Assembly: GCF_030160115.1 (NCBI RefSeq)
Contig: NZ_BSNS01000004.1
Coordinates: 124,001-188,000, forward strand
DNA from: Devosia nitrariae
GTDB lineage: Bacteria; Pseudomonadota; Alphaproteobacteria; Rhizobiales; Devosiaceae
DNA: 64,000 nucleotides
Direction of reading: 5' to 3'
Shown: piece after piece, positions 8,258 to 16,738 of the stretch
Layout: each line of letters opens with the position of its first letter
Position numbering within the stretch: the first letter of the stretch is position 1
Position numbers and translations under genes: made by a program
The notes under the pieces: model-generated
The model's input: the letters and a program-made list of their open reading frames with translations, nothing else
Told to the model about the DNA's origin: nothing
Databases searched by the model: none

Positions 8258-8478
8258 GACCGTTCGCCGTGCTTGTTGTGCGACAGCACGTCGTTGACGA
8301 GCCGATTCGAGATGACCTCGACATCACGCTCGGTCGGATGCATCACCCGGGCCACATCACAGAAAGCCCCACCCGCGCCCCCGGTAGTCGTGCAGCCGGC
8401 CAAAACCCCCGCGATCATCGACAGCGCCAGCAGGAGCCCACACACCGACCAAGCGCGCTCGCCGGTACTGCGTGTCAT
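8239..8478 (-). CDS. Rz1-like outer-membrane lipoprotein (o-spanin)
   Basis: A 79-residue protein with a lipoprotein signal ending in the lipobox LAGC (Cys29), then FCDVARVMHPTERDVEVIS, a pattern common in phage lysis lipoproteins. The start at 8478 puts the signal peptide at the N-terminus; ATG 8538 would overlap the upstream gene. With the membrane protein encoded just before it, this gives a two-component spanin that fuses inner and outer membranes at lysis. Confidence 0.6.
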   Translation of the reverse strand: MTRSTGERAWSVCGLLLALSMIAGVLAGCTTTGGAGGAFCDVARVMHPTERDVEVISNRLVNDVLSHNKHGERSCGWRP

Positions 8479-8522
8479 CGCAGCCGCATTTCGGCCGCCG
8501 CCGGCGTTCCAGCGGGACGTTT

Positions 8523-8840
8523 TCATCGGCGGACCCATCGAGAAAGCTCCTCTCGTCTGCGATCCGGCGGCATCGCTCGGATCTCTTCATCGACGGCAAT
8601 CCTGTCACGGAGGGCTTCCAAGGAATTGGAAACGTCATCCAAGTTCTTGGAATTTTCACCCGAGCGCCGGCCAACAATGAAAACGACGGCGAGCAGTGCG
8701 ATCGAGACACCCACCATGGCGACGACGCGGCCGACGGGATTGCCGACGAGCCACGACAGGATAGGTAGGCCGACGGGGGTGGCGAGCAGGCCCAGTGCGA
8801 GCGGGACGACGGCGCCGGCGATGGCGATGAACTCGATCAT
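8523..8840 (-). CDS. Rz-like inner-membrane lysis protein
   Basis: A 105-residue protein with hydrophobic stretches near residues 4-33 and 37-57, followed by a periplasmic or cytoplasmic helical tail ending RAMPPDRRREELSRWVRR. The charged ending is typical of Rz-like i-spanins in alphaproteobacterial phages. Two hydrophobic segments also allow a holin role. It sits between the endolysin group and the Rz1-like lipoprotein. Confidence 0.55.
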   Translation of the reverse strand: MIEFIAIAGAVVPLALGLLATPVGLPILSWLVGNPVGRVVAMVGVSIALLAVVFIVGRRSGENSKNLDDVSNSLEALRDRIAVDEEIRAMPPDRRREELSRWVRR

Positions 8841-9085
8841 CGGGGTCCTGCAATCCGCGTTCTGAGTTCGAGTACGGCTGCCGGCGCATCGCCATCACCA
8901 AATAGGATGCAAAGTGCAGCGAACCGCTGGGCAGGTGATAGATCTGCAGCGTCTTGCGCTGAGAACATGACCTTTCCGTCCTCGACGGTCACGGCGACAC
9001 CAAGGCTGGCAAGGGCGGAGCCCTGCTCTGCCGAGCCGTATCGAGCTAGGTTTTCCAGATGGTCGACCATATCCGTCGTATTCAT
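8837..9085 (-). CDS. Small hypothetical protein in lysis cluster
   Basis: An 82-residue acidic protein (MNTTDMVDHLENLARYGS) overlapping both neighbours by 4 bases. No membrane segment or motif. Its place between endolysin and Rz-like gene suggests involvement in lysis timing, but nothing in the sequence shows it. Confidence 0.5.
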   Translation of the reverse strand: MNTTDMVDHLENLARYGSAEQGSALASLGVAVTVEDGKVMFSAQDAADLSPAQRFAALCILFGDGDAPAAVLELRTRIAGPR

Positions 9086-9945
9086 GCGATCACCTCGTCA
9101 CCAGTGCTGCGGTCGTTGATCTTCCGCCAGGTCGCGTAGAGCCCCAGACCCACGCTCACGATCGTCAGGCCGATGAAGACGAGTTTCACGGTCTGCGAGA
9201 TCTCAGCGAGCGGGGCGAGCTGGCCAGCGGCTTCAGCTGCAGCAACACCGAGGGTGCCAATGCCGGTACCGGCGACGGCCTGGCCCTCGGTCGTCGAGGT
9301 CACGACGGCGGTGGCGCGCACATCGCATGCGCCGGGCACATCGTGCGGCGTGCGGCAGGCCGAGATCTCGGTCGGGCGCTGAGCCTTTACCGGCATAAAC
9401 GCGATACCGGCAGCAAGGCGGAGAGCGAACTCACGGACATCGTCCACACGACGCTGCCAGCCACGGCCGAAGGTGCTCCAGCCTTTCAAGCGCTTCAGGA
9501 ACGCCAGTCGCCGATGCATGAAAGCGACGATCAGGCCTTCGATGTCGCTGACTTGGCGGACGGCATTGAGGGTCTTGCTGCCGATAATCCCATCGATCGC
9601 GCCGCTATAAAGCTTCCGGGCCTTAAGCTCGGTCTGCAGCATGCGGACGCTGCGACCGACACCGGAATTGACCCCGAAATCGAAGACAGCGACGTCGAGA
9701 CCGAAGGGCAGATCATCACACCGGGCGGCGTTCCAATACTGCGCCCTGTAGATCTGCTTGGCTTCCTGGACGGTCAGGGCCTTCACCATCGCCCGGGTCG
9801 CGCGATCGATCTTGCGCCAGGCCGCCAGCGTCAGATGAGTGACACCCATATTGGTGGCGCCGCCCGGATCCTTCGGATGGTTGACGTAGCCTCCCTCGAT
9901 CCGGAGCAGATGAGGGAAAAATAGGTCGAAGCTCTGGGCGCTCAT
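9082..9945 (-). CDS. Endolysin, GH108 muramidase with C-terminal membrane anchor
   Basis: A 287-residue protein. The N-terminus RIEGGYVNHPKDPGGATNMG is the GH108 signature with Glu17 as expected catalytic acid; it is followed by a peptidoglycan-binding-like region (YSGAIDGIIGSKTLNAV). A hydrophobic helix near 250-270 anchors the C-terminus. The enzyme cleaves the glycan backbone of peptidoglycan at lysis. The membrane tail is unusual for a soluble endolysin and may tether it. Confidence 0.85.
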   Translation of the reverse strand: MSAQSFDLFFPHLLRIEGGYVNHPKDPGGATNMGVTHLTLAAWRKIDRATRAMVKALTVQEAKQIYRAQYWNAARCDDLPFGLDVAVFDFGVNSGVGRSVRMLQTELKARKLYSGAIDGIIGSKTLNAVRQVSDIEGLIVAFMHRRLAFLKRLKGWSTFGRGWQRRVDDVREFALRLAAGIAFMPVKAQRPTEISACRTPHDVPGACDVRATAVVTSTTEGQAVAGTGIGTLGVAAAEAAGQLAPLAEISQTVKLVFIGLTIVSVGLGLYATWRKINDRSTGDEVIA

Positions 9946-10235
9946 GCGGCGTCTCCAAACATGTAGTGAGGTTTGCGACCCTTCGAGAGCGCCGTGACGA
10001 CGGCCTGCCCGCGCAGGATCAGTCGCACACCGTCAACCCTCACGCCGACAGCGCCGCGATCCGCCGCCAAGCTGCACACGGACCCGATGCGCCGGCGGAC
10101 GGCGTCGATATCGACACCGAAGTCGGCGAGTGCGGCCAGTGCGGCCGGGTCCTCCAGCGTCTCGTCGACCTGGATGTTGAGAGCACGCTCGGCATAGCGG
10201 CGGATCGCGTGGTCAGTCACGTGGGCGGGCATCAT
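9942..10235 (-). CDS. Conserved-type small phage protein
   Basis: A 97-residue protein starting VTDHAIRRYAERAL after the first few residues, a helix type repeatedly seen in small phage proteins of unknown role. The C-terminus ends in a beta-rich RLILRGQAVVTAL segment. It is coupled by 4-base overlaps to the resolvase and endolysin genes. Confidence 0.5.
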   Translation of the reverse strand: MMPAHVTDHAIRRYAERALNIQVDETLEDPAALAALADFGVDIDAVRRRIGSVCSLAADRGAVGVRVDGVRLILRGQAVVTALSKGRKPHYMFGDAA

Positions 10236-10777
10236 GCGACGAGCCTCCGCGTCGTCAGGATCGAGAACGGGATGTGGTCGCCGCTCAGGCGGAGCTCGGT
10301 GTGCGCGTATTCGGCGATGCAGATCGCATCCGCCACGTCGTCAGTTTCGGGATCGAGGCCCAGGTCGCGGACATGGGCGATCGAGCGATCCTTGGTGTCG
10401 CCCTTTCTGGGCTTCACGCCTTTCGGCGCCGGAATGATCCGGCTCTGCCAACTGGCAGTGTGCACGCCGTAGAAGCCGACTTCATTTTCCGCGGCAACGA
10501 GTTCGACGACTCCGTAGATCGCTACTGTCAGGAAGCTCGAGGCACCGCGCAGGTGCGGGATTTCCGCGACGATGAAGTCTGGCCGGAAGCGATCGACCAA
10601 GTCTGCGACGCGGGCATAAGCTTCAAGAAGGATCGGTGGCTGGCGCTGGAAATCCCCCTTGGCGCCTTTGGGGACGTTGGCGTCTAGACGTAGGAGGCCA
10701 TGCTCTACCAGGATGCCGTCTCGCGTCACGGCGTAACCCGTCTTGGTCGCCGTATCGAGGATCAAGAGTGTGCTCAT
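10232..10777 (-). CDS. RuvC-like Holliday junction resolvase
   Basis: A 181-residue protein with the RNase H-fold acidic residues in order: ILDTATKTG (Asp8), IVAEIPHLRG (Glu72) and ETDDVADAICIA (Asp146, Asp147, Asp150). Phage members cut branched DNA left by replication or recombination before packaging. It overlaps neighbours on both sides by 4 bases. All predicted metal ligands are present, so it is probably active. Confidence 0.75.
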   Translation of the reverse strand: MSTLLILDTATKTGYAVTRDGILVEHGLLRLDANVPKGAKGDFQRQPPILLEAYARVADLVDRFRPDFIVAEIPHLRGASSFLTVAIYGVVELVAAENEVGFYGVHTASWQSRIIPAPKGVKPRKGDTKDRSIAHVRDLGLDPETDDVADAICIAEYAHTELRLSGDHIPFSILTTRRLVA

Positions 10778-11046
10778 GCCGCCCGCCTTTCCGCCGGCGG
10801 ATAAAGCAGCGGCTGGGTGTCGATATCGAGCGCCTCCGCGATCGCAATCAGGCGGTCGGGCCCGAGGCGGCAGAAGTCACCGTGCGCCCGGGCGGCGCGG
10901 ATCTCGGACATCAAGCGACGATCGAATGCACGATAGCGTTCTTTGATCTGCTGAGAGCGCAGGCGGTGTCCGTCGACGTGACGCACGATTGCGTCGACGA
11001 GCCTGGGCCTGGCGGACTCGAGTGTCGTGGAGCGGAGCTGGCTCAT
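10774..11046 (-). CDS. Small helical regulator-like protein
   Basis: A 90-residue protein starting at ATG 11046, which overlaps the stop of the upstream gene. The part RLGPDRLIAIAEALDIDTQPLLY resembles the last helices of Cro/XRE-type domains. It is encoded next to another HTH-like gene and beside the divergent operator region, so a role in the lysis/lysogeny switch is plausible. Confidence 0.5.
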   Translation of the reverse strand: MSQLRSTTLESARPRLVDAIVRHVDGHRLRSQQIKERYRAFDRRLMSEIRAARAHGDFCRLGPDRLIAIAEALDIDTQPLLYPPAERRAA

Positions 11047-11336
11047 GCCGCCGCCCTCGCTAACGATTTCGGATTGGGGGATGGAGCGATATTCCAAACC
11101 TTCGCCGACAAGCGCTCGAGGCGCTCCATCGAAATGCCTGGATGCACGCCGTACCGGAGGTCGGAGACGTTGTTGGCGGTGATACTCGGGTCGACAGTTT
11201 TGATGTCACGCGTCTTCAGCCCGCGTTGCTTGATCGCAGCGCAGATGTTCTCGATCAGTTCTTCACGAGATTTGGCATTGTCGGCCTTCTTGTTGAACGT
11301 AGCTAACGATACTTCTCGCAAGATAGCCGCCTGCAC
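11043..11336 (-). CDS. XRE/Cro-like transcriptional regulator
   Basis: A 97-residue protein with a likely helix-turn-helix (KTRDIKTVDPSITANNVSDL, then GVHPGISMERLERLS). It is the first gene of the minus-strand early operon and is transcribed away from an intergenic region carrying at least three kinds of repeated operator. The annotated start is a GTG without a convincing ribosome-binding site; a downstream TTG is possible. It is probably a Cro-like or early repressor. Confidence 0.55.
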   Translation of the reverse strand: MQAAILREVSLATFNKKADNAKSREELIENICAAIKQRGLKTRDIKTVDPSITANNVSDLRYGVHPGISMERLERLSAKVWNIAPSPNPKSLARAAA

Positions 11337-11373
11337 ACAAGGATAGTTTCAGTAATCCAAGCGTCGTTTTCAA

Positions 11374-11399
11374 GGATTCTTGCGTCAAGGGAAGAAACC
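11374..11399. promoter_or_regulatory. Repeated element GGATTC...GAAACC, copy 1
   Basis: A 26-bp sequence with the core CTTGCGTCAAGG recurs almost exactly at 35729-35755. Read on the minus strand it contains TTGACG, a possible -35 box for the regulator gene. The core is a short dyad (CTTG-CGT-CAAG), suggesting a repressor site. Confidence 0.5.
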
Positions 11400-11428
11400 G
11401 AGAAATCTGAGTGGCCGAATAACTTTTT

Positions 11429-11481
11429 TCAATGTTGACACTACGCGAGCTTCTGCGGGTCAATGTTGACACGCCGCGAGC
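11429..11481. promoter_or_regulatory. Tandem operator-like direct repeats, 31-bp period
   Basis: Two copies (11429-11450, 11460-11481) of a 22-bp sequence starting TCAATGTTGACAC and ending CGCGAGC, with two differences. Each contains the dyad TCAA-TG-TTGA and a TTGACA that could serve as -35 for rightward transcription into the primase-helicase gene. The 31-bp spacing is about three helical turns, so two repressor dimers could bind one face. Confidence 0.55.
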
Positions 11482-11490
11482 GTTACAAAG

Positions 11491-11514
11491 CGAAGCTAAG
11501 GGCCGTTAGCTTCG
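11491..11514. promoter_or_regulatory. Operator CGAAGCTAA-N6-TTAGCTTCG
   Basis: A perfect 9-bp inverted repeat in the region between the regulator and the primase-helicase. Related sites occur at 34294 and 34943. The 299 bases from 11337 to 11635 contain no gene, only these regulatory elements. Confidence 0.6.
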
Positions 11515-11635
11515 GTATGAAGGTTTATTTGCCGAATCCTTGTGGACCGCTCTTGCGTCATGCGTCGCAGGACACCATCATTGATCCAGAGCCGCCCAAA
11601 AGAGGCGGCCATCGACGACGTAGTAGAGCACCTGG

Positions 11636-14600
11636 ATGACCCTCGAGATTGAGACCGGCGGACCCGCGTCCGCTGTCGACCCCAGCATCGAAATCTCCGC
11701 TCACCGTGAGCGCTCCGGAACCGAATGGCTGACCGTTCCCGGCCAGTCGTACTTCGGTGTCACCGCAGTGCGGATGCGCAAGCTCGGATGGGCGGTCCTT
11801 CCGCAGGATCGCGACGGGCGCCGCCTGCCGTCGATAGTTGCCGGCCAGCGGATCAAGTGGGGCGAGTATAAGGACGAGGCGCCGTCGCTCGAGCTGACCG
11901 AAAAGTGGGCCGTGCACGCGCCGAGCGCGAATACGGCGATCCTACTCGGGCCGCCTTCCGGCAACATGGTCTGCCTCGACCTCGACATCACCGACGCCGA
12001 CATCAGTCTCCATATCCAGGAGATCGCGGAGGAGATCCTAGGAATCTCCCCGTTCCGCCGCGTGGGCAAGCGACCCAAGATCGCTCTCTTCTACAGGATG
12101 CCCACCGACGAACTGCCGACCAACCGCAGTTACTTCCTGACGGAAAAGAGCGGCGAGAAATCCGAGCACCAAATCGAAATCAAGTCTCGCGGTGCGATGA
12201 TGACGGCGGTGGGCCCTCATCACGAGAGCGGGCAAACATTCAGGTGGCAGGACGCGCTCCCGCAGCATGTCGGGCCCGCCGCGGCGCCGCTCGTCACGAC
12301 CGACATGCTCGAGGCTTTTCTGGAAGCGGTAGAGACCCGCGCCCGGCCGTTCTATCGAAGCCCTGCTGCCGGTACCGACGTGGAATTCGATTACGTCGAT
12401 TCGGATGGCATCGATGTCGCCCGTATCCGCCGCGCCGGGGAATTCGCGGCGTGGACCGAGGATGCAGAGGGGTATGTGGGCGACGGCCGGGAAAAGTACG
12501 TTTTCGCCCTGGCGATGCGGACGGTTCGTGCCAATCCAGCAGCATGTACCGACGATCGCGGTGTAGCGAAACTCAAAAAGGCGGTTTTCGAGGAGGGTTC
12601 GCGCACGATCCGCCAGACCGGCCGGTGGAGCGAGGGATATCTAAAATCCGAGGTCTCAGAGAAAGTCACACGCTTGGCCGCACTGGTCGCACGGGGCGAG
12701 ATTTCCCCGATCCTGCGCGAATGCACGGTGGTTCCGTCTGACGAGCTCTCAAAGCAGATCACGTCGACGAAGAAGCCGGTGCCGCAGTTCGACGACACCT
12801 TCGATTGGCTCGGGACTAGCCGCGCGGCCCTTAAGGCCGGTTTCCAGCCCGGGCCTGAGGGCGCCGCAGAGGAATGGGCGCTCAAGGTCGATCGCTCGGC
12901 GATCCATGCGGAAGTTGCGGAGACGATCCGCGAGGGTCTGGAAGGGTTCTTCAGCGATGTCCGAGAACAACTCCAGGGTGCGGGCATCCATGTGATCATG
13001 GCGCCGACCGGATCCGGCAAGACGGCGCACGCGCTCGAGTGGATCATTCGCGACCCCGACACGATCGCCGACGACAGCTTACCGATCGATCAGCGTCGCG
13101 GGCCGTTGCTCTTCCTTATGCCGACCTACAACAACATCGATGAAGTCAGGTCGCGCGCGGTTGCGATGGGGCTGGACCCGGACATGACCGACGCCGAGCT
13201 CGAAGCCGCAGCGACGGAGCGCGGTCTCGTTTTCGAGGGCGAGGTCGACAAAGAAATCGCTGGACTTCGCGGGATGGCGGTCGGAGGCCCCGTTCGCACT
13301 ATGGTCTACCGCGGTAAGGTCGCCGCCGGATGCCGGTTCCCGGAGCAAATGCAGGCCTTGATGGACGCCGATATCGGATCAAGCGGCATGTGCAAGTCGA
13401 CGATCAAGACCTCGGCCGGTGAACGCGAGGAAGTCACGTGCGAGCACTACGCGACTTGCAACGCCATCCTGCAGCGCGCGGAGATCGCGAATTCACACCT
13501 CGTGTTTCTCCCGAGGTCTTTCCTCACACTGACGATCCCTGAAGAGCTCAAGAAAGCACGCGGCGTGATCGTCGACGAGGGCATTTGGGACCTGCTCGCG
13601 CACACCAACACCTTCCCAATCGCGGCACTCTATGGAGAGCGTAAAGAGCCGACGTTGACGAAGAGCGAGCGGGAGGCCGGCACGGAACCAGCATTTATGC
13701 TCGTTCAGCGCGGCCACATCGCCGGCGCCGCGATCGAGGCACTGGAAACCGGCAAAGATCCGGCGCTCCATATCCGCGCGAAATTCGCAAGCAACGCACT
13801 GGAGTTGGTGAAGGTCGCGAAGCGCGTCTGCTCGAGCGCCATCCAGAGCGGCCAGACCGTCCGTCCTCGGATGCATCCGCAAGATTTCCTCGATCTCGTC
13901 AGCCAGCCGAAATCGGTCAACGTCAAAGCAGAGTTCCGATTCTGGAGCCTCGTAGAGGAGCGGCTCGAGGCCATCGTCGACGACGAGCTTGCGGGACGCA
14001 CGCCAAAGCGCGACATGCGAATCCAGTGCATCCGGCATGACGATCAGAACCCGCAAGTCCGGCTGTCTTGGAGGACGGAACCGAATTGGTCGGAAGCCCC
14101 CCTGCTCCTGCTCGACGCGTCGGCCGACAAATCAATCCTCGAGCGGTGCTTCCAAGGTCGCAAGATCAGGACCTACGGGTGCACCAACGAACCGAACCTT
14201 CGCACGATTGCGTTCCCCGATCGCACGTTGGCCGTCACGAAGCTTCTCGGGCGCTCCGGCCAGGACGAACTGGAGACGGCAAAGGGATTGCTCATCATCC
14301 GTCGTCTCCTTACCGCGATCTGCGCCGCCCATAGCAACGGCAGGGTTGCTGTCTGCACGACGAAACCCGTCCGCGCGGTGATCTGCACGGGCTGGGTGCC
14401 GCCGATGAACGCCGATTTTCTGCACGATGGGGCGACGGCAGGCCTCGATTTCGCGAAGGACCACGTCGCTCTCATAAGCCTCGGCCGCACCGAGCTCCCG
14501 ATCACAACCGTCGACGGTCTTGTCGCAGCGCTAACATACGACATGGACGCGCCGGAGCTTCCGATTGACCGTTTTGGCACCGGCAAGGATTCCCAAAGCA

Positions 14601-15493
14601 AACCGATTTTGCCGCATCGTGTCGGCCGCAAAATCCGGATGCGAGATGGCCGATACGCGATTACACAACACCAAGCCCACCGCGGTGAGTTCGCGCGTGC
14701 CGTACAGAAACAGGCTCGCGAGGAGGCCATTCGGCAGCGCATCGGGCGCGTCCGGGGCGTCTATCGCGCGGCGCCGGCCGCTGTGTATCTTGTCGGCGAA
14801 GCCATCCCCGATGACGTGGTGCTTGACGACATCCGGTCGTATTCTGACCTCGAAACAGGCTTCGATATCTTCGACACCGCCCGCAGGATCGATGGCATCC
14901 TGTCGCCCGAGATGATCCCGAAAATCGCACCAGATCAGTGGACGTGCGAAGCGGCATCCAAGGAAATCGGCAAGCTCGGCGACCGTATGCTTCGAAACTA
15001 CCGATGGATCCGTTGGGCGGACGAGCGAGGCATAGAGCACGATGCATACGTCCCGATGCATCACGACGATATGTCCGATGAACGCACCTTTGTGCGCTGG
15101 GCTAAGGCTCTCAGTCTCCGTGGCCGCGTCACGAAAGGCAGCGAGTACGTCGCCGCCGTTGCTCCCAGCGCACCGCGCCCTGACGACAAAGTAGAAGCTG
15201 CGCTTGGCACGATCGAGGAGCGCCGGGAGCAAGAGGAAAGCTTCATACGCCGCGTAATAGAGCATGCGATGGCGACCGGCGAGTACAAGCCCGCAACCGC
15301 GACGCCGATTGGGAAGCAGCGTGCTCGCTATCGCATCCATCCCGACACCGACCAGACAGCTGAAATCGGCGAGTTACACCTGATGCGCATTCTCGCCGGG
15401 ATGCGCGAACTACCGGAGGAGACCGGCATCGACGCCAACCTGGCACGCGCTGAGTCGGGCGCGATCGACGAGGGCTACCGCCAGACTGGCTAA
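11636..15493 (+). CDS. Primase-polymerase fused to SF2-type helicase
   Basis: A 1285-residue protein. The N-terminal 230 residues resemble archaeo-eukaryotic primase-polymerase domains: GWAVLPQ start, NTAILLG, the metal-binding CLDLDI (about 115-117) and IEIKSRG. The C-terminal half has Walker A APTGSGKTA near 456, a Walker B-like VIVDEG near 643 and a motif VI-like QRIGRVRG near 1032, as in SF2 helicases. It is therefore likely the phage replication protein, priming and unwinding DNA. It is a single gene downstream of the operator region and ends at a strong terminator. Most phage PrimPols carry SF3 helicases, so the SF2-type partner is notable. Confidence 0.75.
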   Translation: MTLEIETGGPASAVDPSIEISAHRERSGTEWLTVPGQSYFGVTAVRMRKLGWAVLPQDRDGRRLPSIVAGQRIKWGEYKDEAPSLELTEKWAVHAPSANTAILLGPPSGNMVCLDLDITDADISLHIQEIAEEILGISPFRRVGKRPKIALFYRMPTDELPTNRSYFLTEKSGEKSEHQIEIKSRGAMMTAVGPHHESGQTFRWQDALPQHVGPAAAPLVTTDMLEAFLEAVETRARPFYRSPAAGTDVEFDYVDSDGIDVARIRRAGEFAAWTEDAEGYVGDGREKYVFALAMRTVRANPAACTDDRGVAKLKKAVFEEGSRTIRQTGRWSEGYLKSEVSEKVTRLAALVARGEISPILRECTVVPSDELSKQITSTKKPVPQFDDTFDWLGTSRAALKAGFQPGPEGAAEEWALKVDRSAIHAEVAETIREGLEGFFSDVREQLQGAGIHVIMAPTGSGKTAHALEWIIRDPDTIADDSLPIDQRRGPLLFLMPTYNNIDEVRSRAVAMGLDPDMTDAELEAAATERGLVFEGEVDKEIAGLRGMAVGGPVRTMVYRGKVAAGCRFPEQMQALMDADIGSSGMCKSTIKTSAGEREEVTCEHYATCNAILQRAEIANSHLVFLPRSFLTLTIPEELKKARGVIVDEGIWDLLAHTNTFPIAALYGERKEPTLTKSEREAGTEPAFMLVQRGHIAGAAIEALETGKDPALHIRAKFASNALELVKVAKRVCSSAIQSGQTVRPRMHPQDFLDLVSQPKSVNVKAEFRFWSLVEERLEAIVDDELAGRTPKRDMRIQCIRHDDQNPQVRLSWRTEPNWSEAPLLLLDASADKSILERCFQGRKIRTYGCTNEPNLRTIAFPDRTLAVTKLLGRSGQDELETAKGLLIIRRLLTAICAAHSNGRVAVCTTKPVRAVICTGWVPPMNADFLHDGATAGLDFAKDHVALISLGRTELPITTVDGLVAALTYDMDAPELPIDRFGTGKDSQSKPILPHRVGRKIRMRDGRYAITQHQAHRGEFARAVQKQAREEAIRQRIGRVRGVYRAAPAAVYLVGEAIPDDVVLDDIRSYSDLETGFDIFDTARRIDGILSPEMIPKIAPDQWTCEAASKEIGKLGDRMLRNYRWIRWADERGIEHDAYVPMHHDDMSDERTFVRWAKALSLRGRVTKGSEYVAAVAPSAPRPDDKVEAALGTIEERREQEESFIRRVIEHAMATGEYKPATATPIGKQRARYRIHPDTDQTAEIGELHLMRILAGMRELPEETGIDANLARAESGAIDEGYRQTG

Positions 15494-15561
15494 GCGACCG
15501 CCGGCTCGAGCAAAAGCGTCCCGATAGTGTTGGATCCGCCCGTTCCGGGGCCGGGTGCGAT
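15490..15561 (-). pseudogene. Remnant: second copy of the fibre protein C-terminus
   Basis: Read on the minus strand the 72 bases encode ...APGPGTGG-SNTIGTLLLEPAVA then TAG. The neighbouring fibre gene ends ATPGSGQADLMATLLLEPAVA then TAA. The last ten residues are nearly identical, with third-position differences. No start codon or upstream body is present, because the copy is cut off by the 19-bp-stem hairpin. It is a leftover of a duplicated or exchanged C-terminal cassette. Confidence 0.65.
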
Positions 15562-15562
15562 G

Positions 15563-15607
15563 AGCCTGCGGATTTTGCATAGTGATCTTATGCAAAATCC
15601 GCAGGCT
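15563..15607. terminator. 19-bp perfect-stem hairpin between convergent genes
   Basis: Arms AGCCTGCGGATTTTGCATA and its exact complement flank a 7-base loop. It lies between the convergent primase-helicase and fibre genes, where it can stop transcription from both sides. A stem this long and perfect could also be an inserted palindromic element, because it separates the intact fibre C-terminus from the duplicate remnant. Confidence 0.75.
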
Positions 15608-15619
15608 GGTTGTTGTCGC

Positions 15620-16384
15620 TTAAGCTACCGCCGGCTCGAGCAGTAAAGTCGCCATCAGGTCTGCCTGGCCAGAACCGGGCGTGGCCCCGATCTCGACCTT
15701 TATGACGTCGCCGATAACGAAAGCGGCGTCGATTGCAATCGACGCCGCGGTCTCACCGATTTCGACGTAGCCGTGGGTCAGGTAGATCAGATTGCCCGCC
15801 GCGTCGATCTTGCTGATGATCACGCTCACCGCATCTGTCGAAGGCGACAGCATCCGGACGTGCATCGGGAGCTGAGGTGCCGCCGCGCACGCCATTGGGA
15901 TTGTAAAATACCCGACGACTCCGACCGTCACGGGACCGAGCTGTTGGAACGTGGCAGTGACCGGGCCAGCGCCGGCGTCCTCGCCGTCACTGCCGTCAGC
16001 CGAGAGCATCTGCCAACGCCCGGCGTCGAAGTCGGTGGCGAAATCCGCCCCCGACTCGTGCGCGATCGTGGCTACAACCGAGCCGACTCCATCAACATAG
16101 ACTTGATCGCGCAGCTGATACGCGGTGCCGCCGCCGAGCCAGTTGCCACGCAGCCTGCTGGTCGTCATCGGGAACGGGATCGGCCCCAGCGTGCTACCGT
16201 CGCTCATATCCATGACGAGCCCGGCGCCGTCCCCAGTCGCCGTCAGGCTGACTATCCTGATACCGGCACCGAATTTCAGATACAGGTCGTCGAGGGCTGT
16301 CCTCGTATTCGAGAAATTGAGGTCCAGCCGCTCAATGCTGAGGCGAGCACCATTCTCGGCGCGGGTGACGATATCTACAGCCAT
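15620..16384 (-). CDS. Tail fibre/tip protein with carbohydrate-binding-like module
   Basis: A 254-residue protein. Residues about 80-130 (YQLRDQVYVDGVGSVVATI, then HESGADFATDFDAGRW) match the chitin-binding-type module often used in phage tail proteins for surface sugars. The C-terminal beta-rich domain ends LLLEPAVA, and this ending is duplicated downstream. It is the last gene of the late operon and a likely host-recognition protein. Confidence 0.65.
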   Translation of the reverse strand: MAVDIVTRAENGARLSIERLDLNFSNTRTALDDLYLKFGAGIRIVSLTATGDGAGLVMDMSDGSTLGPIPFPMTTSRLRGNWLGGGTAYQLRDQVYVDGVGSVVATIAHESGADFATDFDAGRWQMLSADGSDGEDAGAGPVTATFQQLGPVTVGVVGYFTIPMACAAAPQLPMHVRMLSPSTDAVSVIISKIDAAGNLIYLTHGYVEIGETAASIAIDAAFVIGDVIKVEIGATPGSGQADLMATLLLEPAVA

Positions 16385-16393
16385 GACGGGCTC

Positions 16394-16738
16394 CTAAAAT
16401 TCTGACCAGAAATCAACAGTATTGGCGAGGGCGCCAGGTCCAATCGGACGGCGGCGGCCAACGGAGGTTACCTCTGCTTGCTCGACGTCCGGGTCGGGCC
16501 AGTCCACGACGATCCGAGAGCTGACGACGGTGACGTCGATGCCGCCGATCGCTTTGTGGATCGCAGGGAAACCGGTGGTTTTGACGATCTCAGGCACCGA
16601 CCCGAGTCCGATTTCCGGGTCCTGTACCTGCTGACCGGCGCCCGGTTTCGGTGTCGCAGCGGCGCGCCCGGGGCGGCGTTTCACCCGGGCGCGCTCGGCA
16701 CGTATCATCGACTGAAAGAAGCGAAGGTTGGCGCTCAC
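16394..16738 (-). CDS. Small tail-region protein
   Basis: A 114-residue protein with a basic N-terminus (RAERARVKRRPGRAAATPK) and a beta-type C-terminus. It overlaps the upstream tail gene by 4 bases. No family is recognised; its place next to the fibre gene suggests a tail tip component. Confidence 0.5.
   Translation of the reverse strand: MSANLRFFQSMIRAERARVKRRPGRAAATPKPGAGQQVQDPEIGLGSVPEIVKTTGFPAIHKAIGGIDVTVVSSRIVVDWPDPDVEQAEVTSVGRRRPIGPGALANTVDFWSEF

Noticed and set aside
11247..11261. GTTC-TCGATCA-GTTC, a LexA-box match
   Set aside because: It lies inside the regulator gene, 75-90 bases after its start, not upstream of any promoter. Chance match is likely.
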